From assembly GCF_024294805.1 (NCBI RefSeq), contig NZ_JANCLU010000007.1, positions 62,001 through 126,000 on the forward strand: a DNA stretch of 64,000 nt, given 5' to 3'. The stretch comes from Alsobacter ponti. GTDB taxonomy: Bacteria > Pseudomonadota > Alphaproteobacteria > Rhizobiales > Beijerinckiaceae. Positions 36,089-45,352 of this stretch are shown here, in pieces. The notes under the pieces were generated by a model. The model saw only the letters and a program-made list of their open reading frames with translations, had not been told where the DNA came from and did not search any database. Numbering within the stretch: position 1 is the first letter of the stretch; every line of letters begins with the position of its first letter. Both the position numbers and the translations under genes were made by a program.

Positions 36089-37270
36089 TCAGCGGCCGCC
36101 GCGCAGGGCCGTGAGCACCGACAGCGACGCCCGTCCGTCCTGCTCGGCCCCGAGCTGGCGCTGCACGTCGGCGATGGCCTGGCGCGTCTTCGTGCCGATG
36201 GCGCCGTCCGGCGCGCCGATGTCGTAGCCTTTGCGCAATAACAGGGCCTGCAGCTCGCGCCGCTCCGCGCGGGAGAGGCCGCGGTCGTTGGTCGGCCACG
36301 GCGTCACGAAGGGCCCGCCTCCACGCAGCCGATCGGACAGATGGGCGATGGCCAGCGCGTAGCTCTCGGCGGCGTTGTAGGCGTAGATGGCGTCGAAGTT
36401 GCGGGTGACGAGGAAGGCGGGGCCGGAGAGGCCCGCCGGGGCGATCAGCCCGGCGGCGCCGCCCTCCGGCATGGCGCGGCCGTCGGCGCGCCGCACGCCG
36501 AGCTTGGCCCACTGGTCGAAGCCGCGTTTCTTGCCGCGGCCGACGAGCGAGGCGTTGAACCCCGGCGGCAGCCGCACCTCGAAGCCCCACGTGCCGCCTT
36601 TCGTCCAGCCCGAGCGGGCGAGGTAGTTCGCCGTGGAGCCGAGCGCGTCCGGCACCGAATCGACCACGTCGCGCCGTCCGTCTCCGTCATTGTCGACCGC
36701 GAGCCGCAGGAAGGTCGACGGCATGAACTGCGTGTGGCCGAACGCGCCCGCCCAGGAGCCGGTGAGGTGCCCGGGATCGACGTCGCCGCGTTCCAGGATC
36801 GTCATCGTCGCGGCGAACTCGGTGCGGAAATAGGCCTGCCGCCGCCCGTAGCAGGAGAGCGTCGCCAGCGATTGCACCAGCGGCCGCTTGCCGATGGCCT
36901 TGCCGAAGTCGGATTCGACGCCCCACACCGCCACGATCGTGTAGCGGTCGACGCCGAAGCGCTGCTCGGCCGCGGCGAGCGCCGACGACCACTGGCGCAG
37001 CATCGCCTTTCCGTCGGCGACGCGCTCCTCGTCGACGAGGGCGGCCAGGTAGTCCCAGATCGGAGTCTTGAACTCGGGCTGGTCGTTGAGGAACTCGACC
37101 ACCTTCATGTCGGGCTCCAGCCCGCGCGTCGCCGCATCGAAGGTTGCGGTCGAGACGCCCTTGGCGGTCACGCTCCCGCGCAGGCCCGAGAGGCAGGCGC
37201 GGAAGTCCGATTGCGCGACGGCGGGGGCGGCGGCCAGCAGCAGCATGGCCGGGAGGACGATTCGCAGCAT
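36089..37270 (-). CDS. MltB-type lytic murein transglycosylase with peptidoglycan-binding domain
   Basis: 393 aa. Signal peptide 1-20 (ending AVAQ). SLT_2/MltB catalytic domain with FRACLSGLRGSVTAKGVS, VAVWGVESDFGKAIG where Glu119 is the catalytic acid, SWAGAFGHTQFMPSTFLRLAVDNDGDGRRDVVDSVPDALGS, and NFDAIYAYNAAESYALAIAHLSDRLRG. C-terminal peptidoglycan-binding domain (about 320-385: RRELQALLLRKGYDIGAPDGAIGTKTRQAIADVQ). No lipobox, so soluble periplasmic rather than lipoprotein. It cleaves glycan strands to 1,6-anhydro muropeptides. Converges on mcl2 with a six-base gap. Confidence 0.93.
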   Translation of the reverse strand: MLRIVLPAMLLLAAAPAVAQSDFRACLSGLRGSVTAKGVSTATFDAATRGLEPDMKVVEFLNDQPEFKTPIWDYLAALVDEERVADGKAMLRQWSSALAAAEQRFGVDRYTIVAVWGVESDFGKAIGKRPLVQSLATLSCYGRRQAYFRTEFAATMTILERGDVDPGHLTGSWAGAFGHTQFMPSTFLRLAVDNDGDGRRDVVDSVPDALGSTANYLARSGWTKGGTWGFEVRLPPGFNASLVGRGKKRGFDQWAKLGVRRADGRAMPEGGAAGLIAPAGLSGPAFLVTRNFDAIYAYNAAESYALAIAHLSDRLRGGGPFVTPWPTNDRGLSRAERRELQALLLRKGYDIGAPDGAIGTKTRQAIADVQRQLGAEQDGRASLSVLTALRGGR

Positions 37271-37342
37271 GGCCCCGATGCTACAGGAGGCCGCGCGTCG
37301 CGTGAATCGTGGATGTCGCTCGCGAAACGGGTGCGGCCCGCC

Positions 37343-37357
37343 CGGGCGGACCGCCCG
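37343..37357 (-). terminator. Hairpin after leuD
   Basis: CGGGCG-GAC-CGCCCG immediately downstream of the leuD stop (minus strand). No T-run, so at most a weak terminator. Confidence 0.35.
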
Positions 37358-37362
37358 TCAGG

Positions 37363-37968
37363 TCACAGCCAGGGGCGGGACGCCGCCGCCTTGCTCTCGT
37401 AGGTGTCGATGGCCGGCGCCTTGACCATGGTGAGGCCGATGTCGTCCAGCCCGTTCAGCAGGCAATGCTTGCGGAACGCGTCGATCTCGAACGTCACGAC
37501 GCCGCCGTCCGGGCCGCGGATTTCCTGGGCCTCGAGATCGACCGTCAGCGTGGCGTTGGCGCCGCGGCGGGCGTCGTCGAACAGCTTGTCGAGGTCTTCC
37601 TGCGACACGGTGACCGGCAGGATGCCGTTCTTGAAGCAGTTGTTGTAGAAAATGTCCGCGAACGACGTCGAGATCACGCAGCGAATGCCGAAGTCGAGCA
37701 GCGCCCACGGCGCGTGTTCGCGCGACGAGCCGCAGCCGAAATTGTCGCCCGCGACCAGGATCTGCGCCTTGCGGTAGGCCGGCTGGTTCAGCACGAAGTC
37801 CGGGTTCTCGGACCCGTCCTCGCGGAAACGCTGCTCGGCGAACAGCCCGGTGGCGAGACCGGTGCGCTTGATCGTCTTGAGGTACTGCTTCGGGATGATC
37901 ATGTCGGTGTCGACATTCATCAGCTCGAGCGGTGCGGCGACGCCGGTGAGAGTGGTGAAGGGCTGCAT
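37363..37968 (-). CDS. leuD: 3-isopropylmalate dehydratase small subunit
   Basis: Pairs with LeuC to isomerise 2- to 3-isopropylmalate. 201 aa: [73 protein letters not shown] are the standard swivel-domain motifs. ATG 37968 ([14 protein letters not shown]). Located 1.8 kb downstream of leuC on the same strand but separated by four unrelated small genes, unlike the usual leuCD pair. Confidence 0.96.
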   Translation of the reverse strand: MQPFTTLTGVAAPLELMNVDTDMIIPKQYLKTIKRTGLATGLFAEQRFREDGSENPDFVLNQPAYRKAQILVAGDNFGCGSSREHAPWALLDFGIRCVISTSFADIFYNNCFKNGILPVTVSQEDLDKLFDDARRGANATLTVDLEAQEIRGPDGGVVTFEIDAFRKHCLLNGLDDIGLTMVKAPAIDTYESKAAASRPWL

Positions 37969-38059
37969 GATCGTTTCCGGAGCGTGACAGGCGGGCGCGC
38001 GCACCCGCATCCGGGCGGTTCTTAGAGCAAAACGGGCGGCGATGGTAGGTCTTTGACGC

Positions 38060-38491
38060 TCAGCCCGCGGCCGCTTCGATGGCTTCCATGTCCTCGTCCG
38101 AAAAGCCGAAGTGATGGCCGATCTCGTGCACCAGCACGTGCGTCACGAGGTGGCCGAGCGTTTCGTCGTGATCGGCCCAGTAGTCGAGCAGCGGCCGGCG
38201 GTAGAGCCAGATCATGTTCGGCAACTGGCCGGTGCGTGGCGTCGAGCCGCCCTGCGCGAGGCCGACGCCGCGAAACAGGCCCAGAAGGTCGAACTCCGTC
38301 TCGCAGCCCATCTCGTCCAGGGTCTCGTCGTCGGGGAAGTCGTCGACGCGGATGATCACGTCGGCGCACAGCGCGCGGAACGGCTCCGGCAGCCGCGCGA
38401 AGGCGGCCTGCGCCAGGCGCTCGAGGTCGTCGAGCGACGGAGCGGCGGCGGCGGCCCAGTCGACGGGAGGGGTCTGTCGCTTGTCGGTCAC
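38060..38491 (-). CDS. Zincin-like metallopeptidase (MMP-like, PF06262 type)
   Basis: 143 aa from a GTG. Conserved core [64 protein letters not shown], and the zinc motif HEIGHHFG at about 122-129 with a distal DEDM. The HExGHH motif (with His126/His127) defines the family; substrates are unknown, and no signal peptide is seen. The start is eight bases after the stop of the small membrane-protein gene, so the two are likely co-transcribed. Confidence 0.87.
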   Translation of the reverse strand: MTDKRQTPPVDWAAAAAPSLDDLERLAQAAFARLPEPFRALCADVIIRVDDFPDDETLDEMGCETEFDLLGLFRGVGLAQGGSTPRTGQLPNMIWLYRRPLLDYWADHDETLGHLVTHVLVHEIGHHFGFSDEDMEAIEAAAG

Positions 38492-38498
38492 TGGCGGC

Positions 38499-38750
38499 TC
38501 ACCGGGCGAAGTGCTCGACGAGGGTCGCGACGAGGTAGATCGCGAAGACGAGCCCGAGCGTCCGGCCGATGCGGCGTCCCCACACCTCGATGCGATCCTC
38601 CGGCGGGGCGTCGCTTGCGGCGAGGTGGCGGACGGCTCGCGCCAGGGCCGACGCGCCCACCGACTCCGACTCGGCCGCGACACGGTCGAGAATCCGGCGC
38701 GATTCGCGCTGGCGCTCGTCGCCGTCCGGCGTCCGCCCCTGCTTGTCCAC
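38499..38750 (-). CDS. Small C-terminally anchored membrane protein
   Basis: 83 aa from GTG 38750 with GGAGG upstream. Hydrophilic, helical N-terminal 55 residues (DGDERQRESRRILDRVAAESE) followed by one C-terminal helix LGLVFAIYLVATLVEHF and a short AR end: tail-anchored topology. No family recognised. Upstream of, and probably in operon with, the metallopeptidase gene, of which it might be a membrane partner (inference). Confidence 0.6.
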   Translation of the reverse strand: MDKQGRTPDGDERQRESRRILDRVAAESESVGASALARAVRHLAASDAPPEDRIEVWGRRIGRTLGLVFAIYLVATLVEHFAR

Positions 38751-38895
38751 CGCTCGCCTCCGCCGGCCGCGTCCCGGGAAACAGATTGAACGCCGGGTGA
38801 ACGGAAGGTTCGGCCGGCATTCACCCGACCACCGGTAGAACGTGCGTCATCGGCCCGCAAGAGCAAGAGAAGGGCCGGCAGAAGGAGCAATCGCC

Positions 38896-39198
38896 ATGAC
38901 CATGTTCAGGCTGACCCCCGTCCGGACCGCGCTGTTCGCCGCGCTGGCCGGATCCGGCCTGCTGGCCGCCGCGCCCGCCGACGCCGCGCCGGCGGCCCGA
39001 GGCCCCTCCATCGAGACCGCGCCGCTGGTCCAGGCGCAATGGGGCGGCCCGCCCTATGGCCGCGCCTACGGCTACCGTCGCCACCATTCCGACTATGGCT
39101 ATCGCCCGTGGCGGCACGGATGCCGGACGGTCTACCACCGCCGCTGGAGCCCGTGGCGCGGCGGCTGGGTCATGCAACCCGTCCGCCGCTGCTGGTGA
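38896..39198 (+). CDS. Small secreted Tyr/Arg/Gly-rich protein
   Basis: 100 aa: signal peptide MTMFRLTPVRTALFAALAGS..AAPADA (about 1-31), then a short mature chain dominated by Gly, Tyr, Arg, Trp and His (YGRAYGYRRHHSDYGYRP, CRTVYHRRWSPWRGG) with two Cys. Similar small basic GYR-rich periplasmic proteins are frequent in Rhizobiales and have no known function. AAGGAG upstream of ATG 38896. Divergent from the small membrane-protein gene. Confidence 0.65.
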   Translation: MTMFRLTPVRTALFAALAGSGLLAAAPADAAPAARGPSIETAPLVQAQWGGPPYGRAYGYRRHHSDYGYRPWRHGCRTVYHRRWSPWRGGWVMQPVRRCW

Positions 39199-39207
39199 GG
39201 CCGGCGA

Positions 39208-39570
39208 TCAGGCCAGGGTCTTCTTCCAGTCCTGCATCGCGCGGGTGAGGTCGGCGGAGATATGGGCGAAGCGCCCGTCGTTGAGCTCCCGCCGGGCGGC
39301 GACCTTGTCGCCGGCCAGCGCCAGTTTCAGCACGTCGGCCGTGGCGACGTGGAACTCGGCGTGCAGCCGGCGGCACTTCTCGTAGTGCGTGGAGCCACGC
39401 GCCGAGGCGGTCGCGGGGCTGTAGAGCCACTTGCCGAACTGGCACAGATTGTCCTTGCAGGCGGTTTCGACCGACTGCGAGGACGTGCCGTCGTCGATGG
39501 CGAATTGCAGGCGGCGCTTCCACAGGCCGTGAGCGCCGATCGCGGCGGTGATTTCCTGTTGGCTGACCAT
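39208..39570 (-). CDS. CZB (chemoreceptor zinc-binding) domain protein
   Basis: 120 aa, a stand-alone CZB domain. Probable Zn ligands: His14 (AAIGAHGLWKRR), Cys43 in CQFGKWLY, and His70/His74 in LHAEFH. In other bacteria the domain senses zinc or HOCl, usually at the C-terminus of chemoreceptors or diguanylate cyclases; here it has no attached output domain or membrane segment, so it may act through a partner. ATG 39570 preferred to an upstream TTG. Confidence 0.85.
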   Translation of the reverse strand: MVSQQEITAAIGAHGLWKRRLQFAIDDGTSSQSVETACKDNLCQFGKWLYSPATASARGSTHYEKCRRLHAEFHVATADVLKLALAGDKVAARRELNDGRFAHISADLTRAMQDWKKTLA

Positions 39571-39674
39571 GGGCAACGTCTTTCACAAAAAGGGATGCTG
39601 AAACGCCCGTAACATGCCTTGATATCCGTTAAAATAGCATCACTGCGGTTCTGCGCGATTGACGCGAAAACGCG

Positions 39675-39703
39675 AAAGCCCCCGGCGCGAGCCGGGGGCT
39701 TTT
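39675..39703 (-). terminator. Terminator after leuC
   Basis: AAAGCCCCCGGC-GCGA-GCCGGGGGCTTT, a near-perfect stem with A-run/T-run on both sides, 32 bases after the leuC stop. Confidence 0.9.
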
Positions 39704-39734
39704 GTCGTTGGAGGCGAAGATTTCGGAGCGGCGC

Positions 39735-41138
39735 TCAGCGCCACTCGCGGACGTCGACGAAACGGCCCGCCACCGCGGCGGCGGCGGCCATGATCGGCGA
39801 CACGAGATGCGTGCGGCCTCGGAAGCCCTGGCGGCCCTCGAAGTTGCGGTTCGAGGTCGAGGCGCAGCGCTCTCCGGGCGCCAGCTTGTCGGCGTTCATG
39901 GCCAGGCACATCGAGCAGCCCGGCTCACGCCAGTCGAAGCCGGCCGCCTTGAAGATCTTGTCCAGTCCCTCGGCCTCGGCCTGTTCCTTCACCAGGCCGG
40001 AGCCGGGAACGATCATGGCGTTGACGTTGGCGTTGACCGTCTTGCCCGCGACGATGCCGGCGACGGCGCGCAGGTCCTCGATGCGCCCGTTGGTGCACGA
40101 GCCGATGAACACGCGGTCGACGGCGATGTCCTGGATGCGCTCGCCGCCCTTCAGGCCCATATAGTCGAGCGCGCGGGCGATGGCGGCCTTCTTCTGCTCG
40201 CTTGCCGCGTCCTCGGGGCGCGGCACGAAGCCGGAAACCGAGGCGACGTCCTCGGGGCTCGTGCCCCAGGTGACGATGGGCGGCAGGTTGGCCGCGTCGA
40301 GCCGCACCTCGCGGTCGAAGGCCGCGCCTTCGTCGGTCACGAGCGTGTCCCAGTACCGGCGGGCCGCGTCCCAGGCCGCGCCCTTCGGGGTCTTGGGACG
40401 ATCCTTCAGGTAGGCGTAGGTCTTCTCGTCGGGGGCCACCAGGCCGGCGCGCGCTCCGCCCTCGATGGACATGTTGCAGACCGTCATGCGGCCTTCCATG
40501 GAGAGAGCGCGGATCGCCTCGCCCGCGTACTCCATGACGTGGCCGGTGCCGCCGGCCGTACCGATCTCGCCGATGATGGCGAGGATGATGTCCTTGGCGG
40601 TCACGCCGGCCGGCAGCTGGCCGTCGACAGTGACGCGCATGTTCCTGGCCTTTTTCTGGATCAGCGTCTGCGTGGCGAGCACGTGCTCGACCTCGCTGGT
40701 GCCGATGCCGTGCGCCAGGGCGCCGAACGCGCCGTGCGTGGAGGTGTGGCTGTCGCCGCACACGATCGTGGTGCCGGGCAGGGTGAAGCCCTGCTCGGGG
40801 CCGATGATGTGGACGATGCCCTGGCGACGGTCGAGCTCGTTATAGTACTCGATGCCGAACTCGCGGGCGTTCTCGGCCAGCGCCGCCACCTGCGTCGCGG
40901 CCTCCGGGTCGGCGATACCGTGCGAGCGGTCGGTGGTGGGCACGTTGTGGTCGACCACGGCGAGCGTCTTGCCCGGCGCGCGCACCTTGCGGCCGGACAT
41001 GCGCAGCCCCTCGAAGGCCTGCGGGCTCGTTACCTCATGGACGAGATGGCGGTCGATGTAGAGCAGGCAGGTGCCGTCCGGCTGCGTGTCGACGACATGG
41101 TCGTCCCAGATCTTGTCGTAGAGGGTGCGTGGCGCCAT
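39735..41138 (-). CDS. leuC: 3-isopropylmalate dehydratase large subunit
   Basis: Aconitase-family [4Fe-4S] subunit for leucine synthesis. 467 aa: [13 protein letters not shown] start, [45 protein letters not shown], cluster Cys in [14 protein letters not shown] and in [11 protein letters not shown] (Cys pair), and a C-terminal [41 protein letters not shown] 41138. Own terminator downstream; leuD follows only after several other genes. Confidence 0.97.
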   Translation of the reverse strand: MAPRTLYDKIWDDHVVDTQPDGTCLLYIDRHLVHEVTSPQAFEGLRMSGRKVRAPGKTLAVVDHNVPTTDRSHGIADPEAATQVAALAENAREFGIEYYNELDRRQGIVHIIGPEQGFTLPGTTIVCGDSHTSTHGAFGALAHGIGTSEVEHVLATQTLIQKKARNMRVTVDGQLPAGVTAKDIILAIIGEIGTAGGTGHVMEYAGEAIRALSMEGRMTVCNMSIEGGARAGLVAPDEKTYAYLKDRPKTPKGAAWDAARRYWDTLVTDEGAAFDREVRLDAANLPPIVTWGTSPEDVASVSGFVPRPEDAASEQKKAAIARALDYMGLKGGERIQDIAVDRVFIGSCTNGRIEDLRAVAGIVAGKTVNANVNAMIVPGSGLVKEQAEAEGLDKIFKAAGFDWREPGCSMCLAMNADKLAPGERCASTSNRNFEGRQGFRGRTHLVSPIMAAAAAVAGRFVDVREWR

Positions 41139-41221
41139 CGGGATGCTCGCTGTGACGGAACGTGTGCCTGGATGATTTAACCGCCCGGCCCGCGGCGCGG
41201 AAGGGGCTCGCGGGGGCGGAA

Positions 41222-41248
41222 ACGAAAACGCGGCCCAATGGGCCGCGC
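41222..41248 (-). terminator. Terminator after rplS
   Basis: CGCGGCCC-AAT-GGGCCGCG 8-bp stem; on the minus strand it is followed by TTTTC, 45 bases past the rplS stop. It separates the translation/SRP series from leuC. Confidence 0.8.
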
Positions 41249-41292
41249 TCGACGTGACGCCGGCGATGCCGGCGCGAAGCCTCGCGGCGCGC

Positions 41293-41679
41293 TTACTTGC
41301 CGGCCTTGTCGCCCTTCGGCGCGTCCTTGCGCTCGGCGATGCGGGCCGACTTGCCGCGACGGTCGCGCAGGTAATACAGCTTGGCGCGCCGCACCTTGCC
41401 CGTGCGCACGACCTTGATCGAGTCGATCATCGGCGAGTAGATCGGGAACACGCGCTCCACGCCCTCGCCGTAGCTGATCTTGCGGACGGTGAAGCTCTCC
41501 TGGATGCCGCCGCCGTTGCGGGCGATGCAGACGCCCTCGTAGGCCTGCACGCGGCTGCGGTCGCCTTCGACCACCTTCACGTTGACCTGGACGGTGTCGC
41601 CGGGACGGAAGTCCGGGATGGCGCGGCGCGCGATAAGCTTCTCGGCCTGCTCTTTCTCGAGCTGCTGAATGATATCCAT
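41293..41679 (-). CDS. rplS: 50S ribosomal protein L19
   Basis: 128 aa. [112 protein letters not shown] covers the entire L19 fold (only short excerpts matter: [27 protein letters not shown]). The Lys/Asp-rich C-terminal tail APKGDKAGK is an alphaproteobacterial extension. Located at the 3' end of rpsP-rimM-trmD-rplS, with 142 bases after trmD. L19 sits at the 30S-50S interface. Confidence 0.97.
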   Translation of the reverse strand: MDIIQQLEKEQAEKLIARRAIPDFRPGDTVQVNVKVVEGDRSRVQAYEGVCIARNGGGIQESFTVRKISYGEGVERVFPIYSPMIDSIKVVRTGKVRRAKLYYLRDRRGKSARIAERKDAPKGDKAGK

Positions 41680-41821
41680 GACAATCTCCTGCCGGTTGCG
41701 CCCCCGCCTTGCGGCCCGGGCGAGCGGTACGGCCCCGCTGTTTTCAGTTGGACGCGGGTCCTTACACCAGAGCGGCGGGGTTGTCGAGACGCGGCGTCGC
41801 CGGTGCTTCGACGGCCGAGGC

Positions 41822-42502
41822 TCAGTCGAGCAGGTCCGGCCGCCGCTCGCGCGTGAGGCGCTCCGCCTGCTCGCGCCGCCAGCGGGCGATGCGGCCGTGG
41901 TCGCCCGAGAGCAGCACGTCGGGGATGGCGCGCCCCTCCCATTCGCGCGGGCGGGTGTAGTGGGGATATTCGAGCAGGTTGTTCTCGAAGCTTTCCTCCG
42001 CGCCGGAGGCGTCCTTGCCCATCACGCCCGGGATCAGGCGGACGCAGGCGTCCATCAGCACCAGCGCCGCCGGCTCGCCGCCTGACAGCACGTAGTCGCC
42101 GATTGAGACTTCCTCCAGCCCCCGCCCCTCGATGACGCGTTCGTCGACGCCTTCGAAACGCCCGCAGACCAGCACCGCGCCGGGGCCGGCGGCGAGCTGG
42201 CGCACGCGGGCCTGCGTCAGCGGGCGTCCGCGCGGGCTCATTAGCAGGCGCGGGCGCGGGTCGCCCTGGGGCGAGACCTCGTCCACGGCGGCGGCGAGAA
42301 CGTCGGCGCGGATCACCATTCCCGCGCCGCCGCCTGCCGGCGTGTCGTCCACCGCGCGGTGGCGGCCGAGGCCGTGGGCGCGAATGTCGCGCACGTCGAG
42401 AGACCACAGGCCGCGCGCCAGCGCGTCACCGGCCAGGGACAGGCCGAGCGGGCCCGGAAACATTTCGGGGAAGAGGGTGAGGACGCTCGCCGACCAGCTC
42501 AT
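41822..42502 (-). CDS. trmD: tRNA (guanine-37-N1) methyltransferase TrmD
   Basis: SPOUT-family enzyme methylating G37 of tRNAs to prevent frameshifting. 226 aa. [24 protein letters not shown]-terminus, [57 protein letters not shown], and the trefoil-knot SAM region [21 protein letters not shown]-terminal [32 protein letters not shown] overlaps the rimM stop (four bases), so translation is coupled. Confidence 0.97.
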   Translation of the reverse strand: MSWSASVLTLFPEMFPGPLGLSLAGDALARGLWSLDVRDIRAHGLGRHRAVDDTPAGGGAGMVIRADVLAAAVDEVSPQGDPRPRLLMSPRGRPLTQARVRQLAAGPGAVLVCGRFEGVDERVIEGRGLEEVSIGDYVLSGGEPAALVLMDACVRLIPGVMGKDASGAEESFENNLLEYPHYTRPREWEGRAIPDVLLSGDHGRIARWRREQAERLTRERRPDLLD

Positions 42503-43050
42503 GCGGCCGGACCGGCCTCGTCGTCGCCGGCCTCCTCCTCCTGCACCAGCACGGGCGGGCGGGCGACGATGCGGCCGCCCCGCACGTCGACGACCGGCAC
42601 GACGGACTTGCTGAAGGGCAGCATGACGGGACGCCCGCCGTCGACGGGCAGCATTTCGAGGATGTCGCCGGCGCCGAAGTCGAGCACGGCGCCGATTGTG
42701 CCGAGCAGCGCCCCGTCCTCGTCCTCGACGCGCAGGCCGATGAGGTCGGCGCGGTAGAATTCCTCCTCGTCCTCCGGCTCCGGCAGGCGGGCGCGCGGGA
42801 CGTGGAGCTTGACGTTGGTGAGCGCGGCGGCGGCTTCGCGGTCATTCACCCCCTCGACCCGGACGACCAGCATGTCGTCCTTCACAAGGCGGGCGGAGGC
42901 GAGGACGAACTGGCGCTTGCCGGCGGAATCGGCCAGCCGGCCGTAGCCGGCGATGGCCAGCGGGTCGTCGGTGTAGGATTTCAGCCGCAGCTCGCCGCGC
43001 ACGCCATGCGGCGCGCCGAACACGCCGACGAGGATGAGGTCGCTGGGCAT
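42499..43050 (-). CDS. rimM: Ribosome maturation factor RimM
   Basis: Assists assembly of the 30S head around S19. 183 aa: N-terminal RimM domain ([41 protein letters not shown]) and C-terminal PRC-barrel ([59 protein letters not shown]). Acidic C-terminal tail. Positioned between rpsP (60 bases upstream) and trmD (overlapping). Confidence 0.96.
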   Translation of the reverse strand: MPSDLILVGVFGAPHGVRGELRLKSYTDDPLAIAGYGRLADSAGKRQFVLASARLVKDDMLVVRVEGVNDREAAAALTNVKLHVPRARLPEPEDEEEFYRADLIGLRVEDEDGALLGTIGAVLDFGAGDILEMLPVDGGRPVMLPFSKSVVPVVDVRGGRIVARPPVLVQEEEAGDDEAGPAA

Positions 43051-43110
43051 GGTGCGTCCGGGCGAAGAAGGCGGACGCGGCCGGTGGGCCGCGCCCGCGT
43101 GTCGATGGGC

Positions 43111-43443
43111 TTACTCGGCCGCGGCGGCGGCGGCGCGCTCCTGCGCCTTCTTCTTCGGCTTGGCCTTCTCCGGGTTGCTGCGGGCCTCGCGCTTGGCGAC
43201 GCCGGCGGCGTCGAGGAAGCGGGCGACGCGGTCGGTCGGCTGGGCGCCCTTGGCAATCCAGGCCTTGGCCTTCTCCATGTCCATCTTCACGCGCTCGGCG
43301 GAGTCCTTCGGCAGCATCGGGTCGAACGTGCCGAGCTTCTCGATGAAGCGGCCGTCGCGCGGATAGCGGCTGTCGGCGACGACGATCGAGTAGTGCGGAC
43401 GCTTCTTCGCGCCACCGCGGGCGAGGCGAATCTTCAAAGCCAT
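43111..43443 (-). CDS. rpsP: 30S ribosomal protein S16
   Basis: 110 aa: [42 protein letters not shown] and [16 protein letters not shown] are the S16 hallmarks. A Lys/Ala-rich C-terminal extension of about 30 residues ([18 protein letters not shown]) is present, as in other alphaproteobacteria. Preceded by a long GC-rich hairpin between it and ffh. Confidence 0.97.
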   Translation of the reverse strand: MALKIRLARGGAKKRPHYSIVVADSRYPRDGRFIEKLGTFDPMLPKDSAERVKMDMEKAKAWIAKGAQPTDRVARFLDAAGVAKREARSNPEKAKPKKKAQERAAAAAAE

Positions 43444-43484
43444 TGTCGAGTTTCCTTCAGTTTCATTCCCGTCATTCGATCACG

Positions 43485-43527
43485 CGCGCGGCCGAGCCCC
43501 GACGGGGAAGGGGCTCGAGGCCGCGCG
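43485..43527. other. Long GC-rich hairpin between ffh and rpsP
   Basis: Arms 43485-43500 and 43510-43527 pair over 16 bp with a two-base bulge and a nine-base loop. There is no T-run, so it is not a classical terminator; mRNA processing, stability control or attenuation upstream of rpsP are possible. Confidence 0.5.
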
Positions 43528-43531
43528 AAGC

Positions 43532-45100
43532 TCATTTCTTCCTGCCGAACGGATTGAAGCCGCCGCCGCCGAGGCCGGGCAGCTTGCCGCCGAGCCCGGG
43601 CAGGCCGGGCGGCTTCGGCGCCGCGCCGAGGCCGGCCGGCGGCGCGGCCGGGATTCCGCCGCCCGGCATGGGCGGCATGTCCGGCAGCGAGCCGGGGGGC
43701 AGCTTGTCCTTGAGCTGGGCCAGCATCTCGGGCGTCACCTGCGGTCCGCCGCCGCCCATGCCGAACATGTTGGCGAGGCCGGCGAGCGGGCCGCGCTTTC
43801 CGCCCTGCCCCATCATCTTCATCATGTCGGCCATCTGGCGATGCGTCTTGAGCAGGCGGTTGACCTCCTCCACCTTCGCGCCCGAGCCGGCGGCGATGCG
43901 CTTCTTGCGCGAGGCCTTGAGCAGGTCGGGGTTGCGGCGCTCCTTCGGCGTCATCGAGTTGATGATGGCGATCTGCCGGGAGATCGTCTTGCCGCTGAGG
44001 TTGGCGGCGGACACCTGGTCCTTCAGCTTGGCCATGCCGGGCATCATGCCCATCAGCCCGCCGATGCCGCCGATCTTCTCGACCTGGCCGAGCTGGTCGC
44101 GCATGTCCTCCAGGTCGAACTTGCCCTTGCGCATCTTCTCGGCGATGCGGGCGGCCTTCTCCTGGTCGATGGTCTGCGCCGCCTTCTCGACGAGCGAGAC
44201 GATGTCGCCCATGCCGAGAATGCGGTTGGCGATGCGGGCCGGATGGAACTCGTCCAGCGCGTCCATCTTCTCGCCGGTGCCGACGAGCTTGATGGGCTTG
44301 CCGGTGACGGCGCGCATGGAGAGCGCCGCGCCGCCGCGGCCGTCGCCGTCGACGCGGGTCAGAACGATGCCGGTGACGCCGACCCGCCCGTCGAAGGCTC
44401 GGGCGGTGTTGACGGCGTCCTGGCCGGTGAGGGCGTCGGCCACCAGCAGCACCTCGTGCGGCTGGGTCTGCGCCTTCACCTCGGCGACCTCGGTCATCAG
44501 GGCCTCGTCGACCGTGGTGCGGCCGGCGGTGTCGAGCATCACCACGTCGAAGCCGCCGAGGCGCGCCGCCTCGAGCGCGCGGCGGGCGATCTGCACGGCG
44601 TTCTGGCCGGCGACGATGGGCAGGGTGGCCACGCCCACCTGCTGGCCGAGCACGGACAGCTGCTCCATCGCGGCGGGGCGGCGCGTGTCGAGCGAGGCCA
44701 TCAGCACCTTGCGGCCCTGGCGGTCCTGCAGGCGGCGGGCGATCTTGGCCGTCGAGGTGGTCTTGCCCGAGCCCTGCAGGCCGACCATCAGGATCGGCAC
44801 GGGGGGCACCGCGTCGAGGTTGATCGGATCGGCGTCCGACCCCAGCGTCTCGACCAGCGTGTCGTGGACGATCTTGACGACCATCTGGCCCGGGGTGACG
44901 GACTTCACCACCTCCGCGCCGACCGCCCGGCTGCGCACCTTGTCGGTGAACGAGCGCACGACCTCGAGCGCCACGTCGGCCTCGATCAGCGCCCGGCGCA
45001 CCTCGCGCAGCGCGGCGTTGACGTCCTCCTCGGTCAGCGCGCCGCGGCGCGTGAGCTTGTCGAGGATGCCGGAAAGTTTCTCGGAAAGGCCGTCGAACAT
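43532..45100 (-). CDS. ffh: Signal recognition particle protein Ffh (SRP54)
   Basis: GTPase that, with 4.5S RNA, targets inner-membrane proteins to FtsY/SecYEG. 522 aa. N domain (MFDGLSEKLSGILDKLTRRG), G domain with G1 GLQGSGKTTS at 107-116, DTRRPAAMEQL, DTAGRTTVDEALM, and TRVDGDGRGGAALS; C-terminal M domain (QIAIINSMTPKERRNPDLLKASRKKRIAAGSG, MADMMKMMGQGG) and an extended Gly/Pro-rich tail ending FGRKK. Three bases downstream of the 82-aa Cys protein gene. The 4.5S RNA gene was not found in the window. Confidence 0.97.
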   Translation of the reverse strand: MFDGLSEKLSGILDKLTRRGALTEEDVNAALREVRRALIEADVALEVVRSFTDKVRSRAVGAEVVKSVTPGQMVVKIVHDTLVETLGSDADPINLDAVPPVPILMVGLQGSGKTTSTAKIARRLQDRQGRKVLMASLDTRRPAAMEQLSVLGQQVGVATLPIVAGQNAVQIARRALEAARLGGFDVVMLDTAGRTTVDEALMTEVAEVKAQTQPHEVLLVADALTGQDAVNTARAFDGRVGVTGIVLTRVDGDGRGGAALSMRAVTGKPIKLVGTGEKMDALDEFHPARIANRILGMGDIVSLVEKAAQTIDQEKAARIAEKMRKGKFDLEDMRDQLGQVEKIGGIGGLMGMMPGMAKLKDQVSAANLSGKTISRQIAIINSMTPKERRNPDLLKASRKKRIAAGSGAKVEEVNRLLKTHRQMADMMKMMGQGGKRGPLAGLANMFGMGGGGPQVTPEMLAQLKDKLPPGSLPDMPPMPGGGIPAAPPAGLGAAPKPPGLPGLGGKLPGLGGGGFNPFGRKK

Positions 45101-45103
45101 GAA

Positions 45104-45352
45104 TCACCCTGCCTGCGCGGTGGAGCCGAGCCCGGCGTCGTCCGGCTCGTCGTCGTCCGGCAGGTAGCCGGCCAGTGCGGCGTCGAAATGGCGGGTCGCG
45201 GCTTCGAACTTGTCGCGGCAGCCCGGATTGCAGAAGCCGACCACGAATCCGCGATACAGCGTCAGCGAGTCCGCCGAGATCGGCTTGCCCGACCACGGGC
45301 AGGTCTCGTTGACAGCGTCGCCGATGTCCAGCGCCGTCCGCTCGTCCGCCAT
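45104..45352 (-). CDS. Small Cys-containing YHS/TRASH-like protein
   Basis: 82 aa. NETCPWSGKPI (Cys18), LYRGFVVGFCNPGCRDKFEAATRHFDAAL (Cys41, Cys45) resembles YHS/TRASH-type metal-binding mini-domains, although one expected Cys is lacking. Acidic C-terminus (LPDDDEPDD). Function unknown. Three bases upstream of the ffh ATG, so almost certainly co-transcribed with it. Confidence 0.75.
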   Translation of the reverse strand: MADERTALDIGDAVNETCPWSGKPISADSLTLYRGFVVGFCNPGCRDKFEAATRHFDAALAGYLPDDDEPDDAGLGSTAQAG

